A stretch of 64,000 bases of DNA from Vibrio rhodolitus (GCF_003350325.1 NZ_QLYZ01000016.1:51793-115792), one strand, 5' to 3'; positions 48,491-57,214 are shown, counted from the stretch's first letter. Numbers and translations: made by a program. Notes: generated by a model from the letters alone, not told the origin.

Positions 48491-49767
48491 TAGAATTTTC
48501 CTTTAATCGTAAAAGTTAGTGTATGGCTTTGGTTAACCTGGGCGTAAGCAGAATTACTTTTTCCGCTTAAAAATCGTGCAGTGAATTCCAAATCTATTGA
48601 TAGATCACCGTTATCAATCCATTGATATGTAAGCCATTGTGTCGCAATGACTCCGCCATCTTGTGGAGAGATAAGCAGGTCCAGCTTCGGTGTGACATCG
48701 CCAAGCCAAGCCCAACCATCGCCACTTTGCCATTGCAGCCATGTTTGGGTATTCCAGCTCCAGTGCAACATCACGCTGTGCTGGGTCAAATTATAATGGC
48801 TTAGCCCTTGCGCATAAGAGGTGGCGATTGGGTAAGTTTGCGCTGATCGTTTTAACCCTTGTCCTTGCTCAATGGCATGCTGCCATTCACTGTCGCTCCA
48901 TGCGCGGCTGTCATACCAATATTCGCCAATAAAACTATGCCCACTCATTGCGGTATAGGTAAAACCTGCCAATGCCTGCCATGCATCGCCAACTTGGGCA
49001 AGCTTAACTGGTGTGAATAGCTGGTTGGGCTGAGCAAATTGCATGCTCTGTTTTTGCCACAACGCTTCAGTGTGAAATTCCCAAGCGAGTGATGGCACTG
49101 TCACCCAACTTGCACCAAGCGCACCGCGTCTAACATCGTCATAGTAGGCGATAAACTGATATTCATTATCGCCGTGTAATTGGTAGCGGCGCACGCCAAC
49201 ACCTTGCTGCTGAGTGGCTTGATCAAACTGCTCAACCTTATTGTCAGTCCAGTGGGAATTGGTATAGAGCAGCGACCATTCACCAGTGGCATCAAAGGAA
49301 GAAAGTGCGGCGACCATCGCACCTTCTTCAACGCTAAGCCCAATGGGGTTTTGCCGATACGGCTTAAACATATCCAGTGGGCGGTAAGCATAGCTGACGC
49401 CATAGTCTAGGCGAATTTTTCCTAGCGAGAGATCGTAGCTCTGCGTGCCGAGTTCAACGCCACCTTGCCAAGCCAGTTCGCGCACAATCAGTTGTGAATC
49501 GCTCTCTTCAAACCAAGTGTGGTTATCGGATTGGTAGAGATCTTGGCTATAGAGGGTGCCGATCCCGCTCCAGTTTTGGTATGCAAATTCAACATCAAGC
49601 AAGGCGTCCAACTGGGAACGCTGCTCAGTGCTTGGTTCAATAAAAGCACTGCTGGTGAACTGTTTCTGACTTGCCGATACTGCCCAATCCCAATTTAAAT
49701 AGGTCTCTTGTGCTTGCGATAGTACCGGGCTAGCGGCGAGTAGGGCGCCAAAAAACAGGCGTTGCAT
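48490..49767 (-). CDS. Predicted outer-membrane beta-barrel protein of unknown family
   Basis: A 425-residue secreted protein with a signal peptide ending SQAQ (residue 20). The mature protein is rich in alternating aromatic strands (for example LEFTARFL, HTLTFTIKGKF) and ends in Phe, the BAM recognition residue. I do not recognise a named family. It lies 2 bases after the LolA-like gene and shares a base with the kinase start, so it is a fixed member of the operon and may be the outer-membrane receiver or pore of the export system. Confidence 0.7.
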   Translation of the reverse strand: MQRLFFGALLAASPVLSQAQETYLNWDWAVSASQKQFTSSAFIEPSTEQRSQLDALLDVEFAYQNWSGIGTLYSQDLYQSDNHTWFEESDSQLIVRELAWQGGVELGTQSYDLSLGKIRLDYGVSYAYRPLDMFKPYRQNPIGLSVEEGAMVAALSSFDATGEWSLLYTNSHWTDNKVEQFDQATQQQGVGVRRYQLHGDNEYQFIAYYDDVRRGALGASWVTVPSLAWEFHTEALWQKQSMQFAQPNQLFTPVKLAQVGDAWQALAGFTYTAMSGHSFIGEYWYDSRAWSDSEWQHAIEQGQGLKRSAQTYPIATSYAQGLSHYNLTQHSVMLHWSWNTQTWLQWQSGDGWAWLGDVTPKLDLLISPQDGGVIATQWLTYQWIDNGDLSIDLEFTARFLSGKSNSAYAQVNQSHTLTFTIKGKF

Positions 49768-49769
49768 AG

Positions 49770-50561
49770 CTACAGCTCCGTGGTGTTATTGCGTGCTAAA
49801 AAGCTTGGGTTGTAATACTTATCAGCTAATTGCCAAGGCTCAATCGATTGGTACTCAATCACGGTTTTTTTGCTGCTATGAATAGCATCAAACAAGCTCA
49901 TTGCAGTTACTGCGAGCTGGTTATTGCGCACACCTCGGATGAAAAAAGCTTGTTTAGCCAGTTTGCCTGAGCGGAGATACAAATCTGCTTTGATTGGAAA
50001 GCCGGTACCTTCTTCTAACCAAAGGTCAATTTTTTGATAGCTCGCGCTGCTGGTTTTCGCCTCTAACTCAAGCTGATGAGTAGGGTATGACAGATCATTG
50101 TCATCGGTTACTTGGGTATCTTTGACCCAAGTGCCGACGTAATCTTGGCTCCAAGTCAGTGAGCTAATATCACCAACCGATGCTTCACCAAGTAACTTTT
50201 GCATTGGCGTAATGCGAATAGGGCGGCGGCTCTTTGGCATTTGTAGCCAAAAGTTATCTTGCAGCATTAGCATTTTTTGCCCAGCTTCGACTGCGGATTT
50301 AAACACCACTAATGACTCGCCATCAGGGCGCGAGTACACATGGTAGTGGCGGGTTTTGGTGAGCTCGCCAGTCTCAAATAGAGAGACAACTGAAACTACC
50401 TTGGCGGCATCTTCGCCGAGACGATAGTCGTCCGCTTTTTCCAGCAATTGACTGACATCCAAAGGGGTGAGCGCGGCAATAGCTGGCGTGGCAACAAGGG
50501 TAAGCAAACAGCTGAGCTTGATAGCGCGAGTGAACAGTTTAGTTAGGTAATGTTTAAACAT
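49770..50561 (-). CDS. LolA-like outer-membrane lipoprotein-sorting family protein (PF17131 type)
   Basis: A 263-residue secreted protein with a long signal region ending TPAIAA (about residue 29). The mature part resembles the half-barrel LolA-like fold that binds acyl chains; characteristic stretches are MLMLQDNFWLQMPKSRRPIR and SVGDISSLTWSQDY. Such proteins often accompany ABC or RND exporters of lipids. Its start overlaps the permease gene by 8 bases. It is not LolA itself, which should be encoded elsewhere. Ligand is unknown. Confidence 0.75.
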   Translation of the reverse strand: MFKHYLTKLFTRAIKLSCLLTLVATPAIAALTPLDVSQLLEKADDYRLGEDAAKVVSVVSLFETGELTKTRHYHVYSRPDGESLVVFKSAVEAGQKMLMLQDNFWLQMPKSRRPIRITPMQKLLGEASVGDISSLTWSQDYVGTWVKDTQVTDDNDLSYPTHQLELEAKTSSASYQKIDLWLEEGTGFPIKADLYLRSGKLAKQAFFIRGVRNNQLAVTAMSLFDAIHSSKKTVIEYQSIEPWQLADKYYNPSFLARNNTTEL

Positions 50562-51819
50562 GAATCAATGCCTCAGTGATGGGTTTGTTTACGCCTTTGC
50601 GCGCTGAAATAAACGCAGCAATTAAGCAGATGGTTATCACGCCCGCTGATGCTACGATGGCGAGTTCAGCTGAAAAATAAATCGTCAATGGGTAGCCTTG
50701 GCTCATCCCCGGAGGTGGTGGCATTTGGATATCCGCGAGCATCAAAAACAGCGTGAGCAGTGCGGCGCTAGCGGAGCCAATTAGGCTACCTATAAGAGCC
50801 ATGAGCCCAGCTTCACGTGAGAAACCAGCGATGATTTCAGCAGGGTAGCTGCCTAGCGCTGACAAAGTCCCTATCTCACGTGTTCTTTCCGTGACAGACA
50901 TCGTCATGGTGTTAAACAGAGAAACAAACACCACCATCGCCATAATTGCGCCAATGATGCCAAAGATACGGTCATATAGGCTTTTCACGTTTTGGTAGTA
51001 GAATGCACGCTCGTACCAAGGTGTCAGCTGCATGCTTTGCGTTTGGCTTTCAATCAGTGTTGCGATTTCACTTTGTGCTTGTTCGGTTTGCTCAAGCTCA
51101 AAAAGAAACACTGAAATGGTGCTGATCTTGTCGCTTACTAGTAGCTCTTGGGCGCTATTGATGTGAATGTAGAGTTGACGTTTATCCATCTCGGGAACAC
51201 CCGTTGAATAGGTGCCGCGCACTTTGAAATCGTAAGCGTTGAGCGCGCCTTCGCTGGTGGTTGCTAGCAATGTAACCCAGTCGCCAATGCCGACATTTAA
51301 GTTACGCGCCAAATCATTACCTAGCATCACTTCTGGCTCTGTGGCGTCGTAGCGTGGCGAGCGAATATTGGAAAGGGTTTTCCCTTGTTCCATATTAAGG
51401 AACGGTCCTTTCATATCGAATTCGCGGTCATTGACACCGCGACCGATGAAAATCGCCGACTTGTTACCATTAGAGATCAAACCAGTAAAATCAATGCTTG
51501 GCTGCGCGCCGCGCACCATCTCGTTTGCCATCAATTGATTAATCAGTGGTTGTGGATTGTCTAAGCCATTGGCAAGGGGCATCTCTTCATCTTTGCTAAA
51601 GTAATCTGGCGTTGAAATAACCAAATGACCAATATCGCGCGCAGTGGCTTGTTTTAAGCTGTCATAGGTATACAGCCCAAATCCGCCAGTGCTGGTTAAT
51701 GCAAACACCGTGATTGCCACAATCAAAACTGATAACGAGGTGCGACGTTGATTACGTCTTAGGTTAAGCCATGCCAAACGCATCGAATTTGGCAGGATGG
51801 CGTGGATTAACTTGCCCAT
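50554..51819 (-). CDS. FtsX/MacB-type ABC transporter permease
   Basis: A 421-residue permease with one N-terminal helix (about 28-50), a large periplasmic domain (about 50-275), and three C-terminal helices ending in KPITEALIHV, the layout shared by MacB, LolC and LolE. The helix-coupling motif TERTREIGTLSALG is present. It overlaps the ATPase gene by 13 bases. Unlike MacB there is no fused ATPase, and no MacA-type adaptor is encoded; the LolA-like protein may take that place. Confidence 0.88.
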   Translation of the reverse strand: MGKLIHAILPNSMRLAWLNLRRNQRRTSLSVLIVAITVFALTSTGGFGLYTYDSLKQATARDIGHLVISTPDYFSKDEEMPLANGLDNPQPLINQLMANEMVRGAQPSIDFTGLISNGNKSAIFIGRGVNDREFDMKGPFLNMEQGKTLSNIRSPRYDATEPEVMLGNDLARNLNVGIGDWVTLLATTSEGALNAYDFKVRGTYSTGVPEMDKRQLYIHINSAQELLVSDKISTISVFLFELEQTEQAQSEIATLIESQTQSMQLTPWYERAFYYQNVKSLYDRIFGIIGAIMAMVVFVSLFNTMTMSVTERTREIGTLSALGSYPAEIIAGFSREAGLMALIGSLIGSASAALLTLFLMLADIQMPPPPGMSQGYPLTIYFSAELAIVASAGVITICLIAAFISARKGVNKPITEALIHV

Positions 51820-52505
51820 GAAATCACCTCGTTGTTTGATTGATAGTGATTGAGTTTGCCGTCAAGCAACTCAATGGTGCGATCGCAACGACTTGCCATG
51901 CGCGCATCATGAGTGGCAACGATAAAGGTGGTATTGGTCTCCGCGCCTAGGCGGTGCATGATATCGATGACCAGATTGGCGGTTTTGCTATCTAAGCTCG
52001 CGGTAGGCTCATCGGCGATCACTAGGGCAGGTTTGTGCACGAGCGCACGAGCGATGGCTACGCGCTGCTGCTGCCCGCCGGACAGATTGTCGGGTAAATG
52101 ATGGAGATAATCGCCAAGACCAACCGTTTCTAGCATTTCGCTTGCCAGCACTTGCTGCTGAGTCTTGCTTACACCGTTTAGCATCAGAGGATAAGCGACA
52201 TTTTCTAGCGCGCTCATCACAGGCACCAAGTTAAAGCGTTGGAAGATAAAGCCAAATTGTGAGCGACGAACTTGTGCCGCTTGCTTTGCATTTTTTGGTA
52301 GCGGAGCGCCATTAAGTTGAATGCTACCTTGATAGTCCATGTCTAACAGACCAAGAATGTTAAGTAGGGTGCTTTTCCCACTGCCAGATGGTCCACACAG
52401 TGCCACCATTTCCCCAGACGAGATTTCGCCTGATACATCACTCAGCGCGGGTACGGTTTGCCCGCCAAACTGGTAGTGACGCTGGATATGCTTGAAATTG
52501 ATCAT
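51807..52505 (-). CDS. MacB/LolD-type ABC transporter ATPase
   Basis: A 232-residue ATPase with Walker [10 protein letters not shown] (about 39), the family insertion [16 protein letters not shown], signature LSGGQQQR (about 142), and Walker [13 protein letters not shown] (about 162). It is closest to the MacB/LolD/FtsE group of mechanotransmission or lipoprotein transporters. It overlaps the permease by 13 bases and starts 9 bases after the upstream periplasmic protein gene. Confidence 0.9.
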   Translation of the reverse strand: MINFKHIQRHYQFGGQTVPALSDVSGEISSGEMVALCGPSGSGKSTLLNILGLLDMDYQGSIQLNGAPLPKNAKQAAQVRRSQFGFIFQRFNLVPVMSALENVAYPLMLNGVSKTQQQVLASEMLETVGLGDYLHHLPDNLSGGQQQRVAIARALVHKPALVIADEPTASLDSKTANLVIDIMHRLGAETNTTFIVATHDARMASRCDRTIELLDGKLNHYQSNNEVISWAS

Positions 52506-52514
52506 CTCGTCACC

Positions 52515-53162
52515 TTAGCCTTGTTGAGCAAGCATGGCCTGCGCAGCTTGGGTTTGCGCGTGGTTCACATCAAGTTCAATCATCACTTCTAACCATGCTT
52601 TGGCTTGTGCGAGATCTTCTGCACGGAGCGCTGCTTCGATACCTGTGCGATAAACCCAAGCGCTGGCTGCGAAAGGTTGATGGGCGAAGTCCGGTTGATT
52701 AAGTAGTTCGATATACAGGTCGTAACCGCGCTCAAAATGGTTAAACAGATCAGGTAGAGAGGTATAAGTGACTGCTGCCATTGCCTGCGCAAGGTAGGCT
52801 TCAGGCAGACCTTGAATACGTTCTTGTTGGTTAATGTCTTGCGGCAACGAATCAATCAAAGCGATACCTTTGGCAATGGTTGCGAGACCTTGCTCGGTAT
52901 ATTTCATCTTGTTCCAAGGCATAAATGCATCGCGACCTTGCAGTGTTTCTGTGCTGCCTAAGTACACAAGGCTTAGCGGTTTAGCACCTTGCTCTTCAAT
53001 TAACGCATTCAATTGACCATAGACGGTATCGACTAGCGCGCTATCGCCATCTGCGGCTTGGTTGTAAGCGGACAAAATTTCAGGCGTTGGGTTGGCGTAA
53101 ACATTGAAGCTAGTCAGTGCAGTGACAACAGCACCCGCAAGTAGAGTTTTAACTGATTTCAT
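52515..53162 (-). CDS. Periplasmic helical (TPR-like) protein of unknown function
   Basis: First gene of the operon. The 215-residue product has a signal peptide ending VYA (residue 24) and a mostly helical, Ala-rich mature part with repeat-like pairs of helices (for example EDLAQAKAWLEVMIELD near the C-terminus) resembling TPR repeats. No family recognised. AAAGGAA precedes the ATG. Its place before the ATPase suggests a periplasmic accessory or substrate of the exporter. Confidence 0.7.
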   Translation of the reverse strand: MKSVKTLLAGAVVTALTSFNVYANPTPEILSAYNQAADGDSALVDTVYGQLNALIEEQGAKPLSLVYLGSTETLQGRDAFMPWNKMKYTEQGLATIAKGIALIDSLPQDINQQERIQGLPEAYLAQAMAAVTYTSLPDLFNHFERGYDLYIELLNQPDFAHQPFAASAWVYRTGIEAALRAEDLAQAKAWLEVMIELDVNHAQTQAAQAMLAQQG

Positions 53163-53196
53163 GGCTCAAATTCCTTTTCTCTAGTTGAATGCACTC

Positions 53197-53202
53197 AGAA
53201 TA
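53197..53202 (-). promoter_or_regulatory. Possible -10 element of the exporter/LytTR operon
   Basis: TATTCT on the minus strand would start transcription near 53190. There is no good -35, and the nearest LytTR-type repeat would be centred near -50, as expected for an activator-dependent promoter. Confidence 0.35.
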
Positions 53203-53234
53203 TGAGTATTGCGAGCGCGTTGCATGACGATGCG

Positions 53235-53305
53235 ATGAATGGTTAATGTGCGCGATAAATGGTCAAAGCATGGGATGAATGGTTGGCAATTAACGACCAA
53301 TGGTT
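53235..53305 (-). promoter_or_regulatory. Four direct repeats, predicted LytTR operator array
   Basis: On the minus strand four 10-base units occur: AACCATTCAT (53235-53244), GACCATTTAT (53255-53264), AACCATTCAT (53275-53284) and AACCATTGGT (53296-53305). Starts are 20, 20 and 21 bases apart, about two helical turns. LytTR regulators bind pairs of such direct repeats. The array lies 73-143 bases upstream of the operon that encodes a LytTR regulator. Confidence 0.7.
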
Positions 53306-53378
53306 AGTTAGGCGAGGGATTGGCGGTAAAGCCTGAAAATTGCTCGTTCGGGCGATAAAAGGAACGCTTTTTGCTATC

Positions 53379-53494
53379 GCAAACGTTTGGTTGTTTGAAA
53401 TTAAAACGCTGATTTTTTGTGGATATTCTCACACATCTATAAGTAAACGTTTGCGTCAAATAAACATGTGTTTATATTGCAAACAATTGTTTGG
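53379..53494. promoter_or_regulatory. Cluster of palindromic operators before the kinase-psuG operon
   Basis: Palindromic sites: GCAAACGTTTGG (53379), TAAACGTTTGCG (53444), TAAACA-TG-TGTTTA (53461) and GCAAACAATTGTTTGG (53479). All share AAAC and GTTT arms. The last three surround a likely promoter (TTTGCG at 53450, 17 bases, TATATT at 53473). They suit a repressor such as the winged-helix part of the downstream kinase or a LacI-type protein. Confidence 0.6.
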
Positions 53495-53530
53495 TTGTGC
53501 AGTAGTTGCACCCGGTGAAATGAGGTCACA

Positions 53531-54625
53531 ATGACAGAGCGGGAAAACGAGATTTTAGCGCTAATAAAGCAAGATCCGATGATTGCGCAGCAAACACTGG
53601 CTGATAAGTTAGGTTTAAGCCGCAGTGCAGTCGCGGGGCATATTATGAACCTAACTCGTAAAGGCTTTATTCAAGGCAAGGGTTATGTGATTGCCCCAGA
53701 GCGTTATGCCGTTGTGATTGGCGGAGCGAACATGGATCTCTGCGGTCGTTCTAACGATGAGCTGGTGCTGGGTGATTCTAACCCCGGCTCATTGACCAGT
53801 AGCGCAGGAGGTGTTGGACGCAATATCGCAGACAACCTAGGGCGCTTAGGTAGCCAAGTGCAATTTATCGGTGCGATCGGCGACGATAAATGGGGTGAGC
53901 AACTCAAGCAAGCTTGCCAACTGGCAAACGTCGGCGTTGATCACTGCGTGACTGTTACGGGCGCAACAACCAGTAGCTATCTCTCGATTCATGGTCCTGA
54001 TGGCGAAATGCAAATTGCATTGAATGATATGGCGTTAATTGAGCAACTCAACAGCGAAACGTTAGCAGCTCGTGATGGCGTGTTAAGCCGCTGCGGCGCT
54101 TTAGTGCTGGATGCCAACTTGTCGGAAAGCGCGTTGGATTACTTGTTTAGTGTCCATAGTGATAAGCCTATTTTTGTTGACCCGGTCTCTTCGGTAAAAG
54201 CGCATAAACTGCTGCCATACCTCGGTCGAATCCACACCTTAAAACCAAACAAAATCGAAGCGGAACTGCTTTCTGGGATCAAAATCGACAGCCTAGAACA
54301 GCTACCAGAAGTAGCCAATGCGCTGCACGACAAAGGCGTGAAGCAACTTCTGATCAGTTTGGGAAGCCAAGGCGCATTCTCAAGCACCGCGACAGAACAA
54401 CGATTTATTCCCGCTTCTGCGACCCAAGTTAACAACGTAACTGGTGCAGGAGATGCCTTAATGGCTGGTCTTGCTCATGGTTATATGAGCCAGTGGTCAT
54501 GGCAACAAAGCGTCGACTTTGCCCTTGCGGCAGCATGCTTGGCGCTTAAAGCAGAAAAAACTATTAACGCAACGATGTCTGAACATGCTGTTCAACGTTT
54601 ATTAGAGGAAAGCTCCCCATGTTAG
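53531..54625 (+). CDS. PfkB-family sugar kinase with N-terminal winged helix (pseudouridine kinase type)
   Basis: A 364-residue fusion. Residues 1-55 form a winged helix (TERENEILALIKQDPMIAQQ, then LADKLGLSRSAVAGHIMNL). Residues about 60-360 are a ribokinase/PfkB kinase with GGxGRN-type motif AGGVGRNIADNLGRLG and the C-terminal catalytic signature NNVTGAGDALMAG, whose Asp is the base. With psuG next door (7-base overlap), phosphorylation of pseudouridine is the likely reaction. The fused DNA-binding domain suggests it regulates its own operon. The start at 53531 follows a GTGAAATGAGG site. Confidence 0.88.
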   Translation: MTERENEILALIKQDPMIAQQTLADKLGLSRSAVAGHIMNLTRKGFIQGKGYVIAPERYAVVIGGANMDLCGRSNDELVLGDSNPGSLTSSAGGVGRNIADNLGRLGSQVQFIGAIGDDKWGEQLKQACQLANVGVDHCVTVTGATTSSYLSIHGPDGEMQIALNDMALIEQLNSETLAARDGVLSRCGALVLDANLSESALDYLFSVHSDKPIFVDPVSSVKAHKLLPYLGRIHTLKPNKIEAELLSGIKIDSLEQLPEVANALHDKGVKQLLISLGSQGAFSSTATEQRFIPASATQVNNVTGAGDALMAGLAHGYMSQWSWQQSVDFALAAACLALKAEKTINATMSEHAVQRLLEESSPC

Positions 54626-55533
54626 AGAATTACGTAGATATTCAACCTGAAGTTGCAGAGGCACTTGTTAACAACCGTCCTGTTGTGGCTCTCGAGTCGA
54701 CAATCATTTCACACGGTATGCCTTACCCGCGCAACGTTGAAACTGCGTTGTTGGTTGAGCAAACTATTCGTGACCAAGGCGCAATTCCTGCGACTATCGC
54801 AATTATTGGTGGTCGTTTGAAAGTGGGTCTAGATGAAGCGCAAATCCGTCACCTAGGTCAAGCTGGCACAGCAGTAACGAAAGTAAGCCGTCGTGACATT
54901 CCATTTATGGTGGCGGGCAAAAAAGATGGTGCAACTACAGTAGCAGCAACAATGATTATTGCTGAAATGGCAGGCATCAAAGTGTTTGCAACGGGCGGCA
55001 TCGGTGGCGTTCACCGTGGCGCGCAAGAGACCTTTGATATCTCTGCGGACCTACAAGAACTGGCTAACACTAACGTTGCCGTAGTGTGCGCGGGTGCTAA
55101 ATCGATTCTAGATCTTGCACTAACTCGCGAATACCTAGAGACGCAAGGCGTGCCAGTGATTGGTTACCAAACGGACAGCTTACCTGCGTTCTACACGCGT
55201 GAAAGTGAGCATGGCATTGATTACCGCCTAGACAGCGCAGATGAAATCGCAGTTGCACTAAAAGCGAAATGGGAAATGGGTCTAAAAGGTGGCGTGGTTA
55301 TCGCTAACCCAATTCCACATGAGTTTGCTATGGCACCGCAAGTGATCACTGAAGCGATTGAAACCGCACTTAAAGAAGCAGAAGAGCAGGGCATCTTCGG
55401 TAAAGAATCAACACCATTCCTACTGGCTCGCGTATGTGAGCTAACTGGTGGTAACAGCCTAGATTCAAACATCCAGCTTGTGTTAAACAACGCACGTCTT
55501 GGCGCAAACATTGCCAAACAATACTACGCGTAA
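54619..55533 (+). CDS. psuG: PsuG, pseudouridine-5'-phosphate glycosidase
   Basis: A 304-residue enzyme splitting pseudouridine 5'-phosphate into uracil and ribose 5-phosphate. Family landmarks are ALESTIISHGMPYPRN near residue 25, the catalytic Lys in TAVTKVSRRDIP, and FATGGIGGVHRGA near 115. It overlaps the kinase gene by 7 bases, making a two-gene catabolic operon. A terminator follows. Confidence 0.95.
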   Translation: MLENYVDIQPEVAEALVNNRPVVALESTIISHGMPYPRNVETALLVEQTIRDQGAIPATIAIIGGRLKVGLDEAQIRHLGQAGTAVTKVSRRDIPFMVAGKKDGATTVAATMIIAEMAGIKVFATGGIGGVHRGAQETFDISADLQELANTNVAVVCAGAKSILDLALTREYLETQGVPVIGYQTDSLPAFYTRESEHGIDYRLDSADEIAVALKAKWEMGLKGGVVIANPIPHEFAMAPQVITEAIETALKEAEEQGIFGKESTPFLLARVCELTGGNSLDSNIQLVLNNARLGANIAKQYYA

Positions 55534-55551
55534 TTACTCAACGCGATAACT

Positions 55552-55582
55552 TAAAGCCGAGACTGCTGTTCTCGGCTTTTTT
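55552..55582 (+). terminator. Terminator after psuG
   Basis: A 10-bp stem AAAGCCGAGA / TCTCGGCTTT with a 6-base loop followed by a T run. Confidence 0.9.
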
Positions 55583-55676
55583 GTGCCTAATGAGATCAAA
55601 GAAGTGTTATCCAGCTCATCACGTTGCTGCTGGTCTGTGGTAGCATCGCTACAAATTAATACCGAGGCTTACAACA

Positions 55677-56027
55677 ATGTCGTCAGATTTTTACGGAAGC
55701 AGCGCGGCGTATAAACGCAAAGAGAGCGATTATCGTGAACGCGCACTGAAACTTTACCCTTGGGTTTGTGGTAGTTGCGCACGTGAGTTTGTTTACTCTA
55801 ACTTGCGCGAGCTAACCGTGCATCACAAAGATCACGATCACACCAATAACCCAGCCGATGGCAGTAACTGGGAACTGCTTTGCTTATATTGCCACGACCA
55901 TGAGCACAGTAAGTACCTAGAGCATGATCGCTACGGCAGCGAAATTAAGCCTGGTCAAGATGAGCATGTCGCGGCAACGCACAACCCGTTTGCAGATCTA
56001 GCGGCGATGATGAAAAAGGGCAAGTAA
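55677..56027 (+). CDS. yajD: YajD family HNH nuclease-like protein
   Basis: A 116-residue protein matching E. coli YajD. The HNH core is visible: zinc Cys pair CGSCAREF (about 32-35), LTVHHKDHDHTNNPADGSNWELLC with the catalytic His pair and Asn, and CLYCHDHEHS (Cys 78, 81 region). Predicted endonuclease; the target is unknown. Single gene with its own terminator. Confidence 0.9.
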   Translation: MSSDFYGSSAAYKRKESDYRERALKLYPWVCGSCAREFVYSNLRELTVHHKDHDHTNNPADGSNWELLCLYCHDHEHSKYLEHDRYGSEIKPGQDEHVAATHNPFADLAAMMKKGK

Positions 56028-56052
56028 TTAGCGCTTGCAATAAATGGAATGA

Positions 56053-56086
56053 GAGACCCAGCGTGTTGTGCGCTGGGTCTTTTTTG
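56053..56086 (+). terminator. Terminator after yajD
   Basis: A 10-bp stem AGACCCAGCG / CGCTGGGTCT with a 7-base loop and a run of six T. Confidence 0.9.
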
Positions 56087-56243
56087 TCTTAAATAGTGTC
56101 ATTTACTTCTGCACAGAATTTATTCCTAGCAGACATAACAGGTCTAAGCCGCTAGAGACAACACTTAACCTCACACTTTACGTGGTTCATCCAAAACAAT
56201 AAAAATGCTATTGTGACGAGCTAAATTTTTAGGGGGTATTTCA

Positions 56244-56510
56244 ATGTCGAATTTACTAACAAAGCTACGAAAAGCAGTGATTGATAGTTTAGATTTTCGC
56301 GCTCGGATGTGGGTGGTACATGTCTATACTGGGCAATTGAAAGGGGAATCTTTTGTCGTTAATGAAGACTCTTTTTCTACCCCATTACAGTGGATGCAAC
56401 GTAAAGGCTACAACGACTTAATGCTAAAGCAGGTTGAAGCGATGAAGTGTTCTCAAATCTTGGAGTTCGATTTGGGCGACATTCAACATCAACTGATGCG
56501 AGTGAAATAA
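56244..56510 (+). CDS. Hypothetical small protein (88 residues)
   Basis: I do not recognise this protein. It is soluble-looking, with the central stretch ARMWVVHVYTGQLKGESFVV suggesting a small beta-rich core and LEFDLGDIQHQLMRVK at the end. A strong GGGGG ribosome site lies 8 bases before the ATG, which supports translation. No signal peptide. It stands alone after the yajD terminator. Confidence 0.65.
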   Translation: MSNLLTKLRKAVIDSLDFRARMWVVHVYTGQLKGESFVVNEDSFSTPLQWMQRKGYNDLMLKQVEAMKCSQILEFDLGDIQHQLMRVK

Positions 56511-56696
56511 TCGTGGGTAACTTTCCATTCAGCCAACTTTCAGGTAAACACAGCGACTAACGAGACGGTCGCTAGTAAGCGTCCGTAATTGATGCTGAAT
56601 TTGCGTATTTGGCACCCACAAATTTCTATTACGATCTTCCTCGATAGTGATAACATCTCCGCCCCAGAATTGCAGAGAATCAAGGTATTTTAGAAA

Positions 56697-57035
56697 ATGT
56701 TTATCCATCATGTTAATGGCATCGACTGGTTGGTGATTACCGCTTTTGAAGAACTGAAAACGATGTTTATCGAAGATGCCGGTAAGATCCCTTCGTGCTT
56801 CTCTGTCACCAGTGAACTGAGCCTAATTGATCAAGCTAAGCGCACCTATGGCTATTTGCCTAAACTCAGAGGCGTAGTGACCGATACTGGTACCTATCAA
56901 AGTCAGGATCTCGAAGAGGATTTGAATCCACAGCTTGCCTGCTTAGTTGAGGGGCGTGGGCGCGTGTTTATCTATTACGGTGGCTTTGTTGCTTTTGTGG
57001 ATGATGAGCAAACGTTTATTACTCGATTGGATTGA
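56697..57035 (+). CDS. Hypothetical protein (112 residues)
   Basis: Unrecognised. The composition is that of a real globular protein (for example GRVFIYYGGFVAFVDDEQTFI near the C-terminus), and codon use matches the chromosome around it. The ribosome site is weak (AAGG 11 bases upstream). A 60-codon frame on the opposite strand overlaps its start and is less convincing. No signal peptide or membrane helix. Confidence 0.5.
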   Translation: MFIHHVNGIDWLVITAFEELKTMFIEDAGKIPSCFSVTSELSLIDQAKRTYGYLPKLRGVVTDTGTYQSQDLEEDLNPQLACLVEGRGRVFIYYGGFVAFVDDEQTFITRLD

Positions 57036-57150
57036 AAGTTGTTTAGAAAGTAGAAGTATCTGTCGTTTCTATTTTGGTTGTTTTGGTTGTTTGGGTTTGT
57101 CTCGCTTAAGACTTTGCCACATTTCTTTTACCGCTTCGTAAGCGAGCCAA

Positions 57151-57176
57151 TTACTCTTTGTCTTGCCAAAGAGTAA
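57151..57176. repeat. Perfect 10-bp hairpin
   Basis: TTACTCTTTG and CAAAGAGTAA enclose a 6-base loop. First of three hairpins in this non-coding stretch; no T run follows. Confidence 0.8.
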
Positions 57177-57214
57177 TCAGAAAGGCGCTTTTGTATGACT
57201 GGTGCTATCCGGTC

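Noticed and set aside
53340..53534. A 64-codon frame ahead of the winged-helix kinase
   Set aside because: It runs through the promoter and palindromes and ends at the kinase start. Composition is not protein-like.
56529..56711. A 60-codon minus-strand frame opposite the start of the 112-residue hypothetical gene
   Set aside because: Amino acid composition is plausible, but it lacks a ribosome site and its start overlaps the opposing frame. Kept only as a possibility.
57061..57200. Possible coding remnant on the minus strand
   Set aside because: Frames give short peptides such as SNWLAYEAVKEMWQSLKRDK, but stop codons, lack of a start and the hairpins argue for a non-coding repeat.
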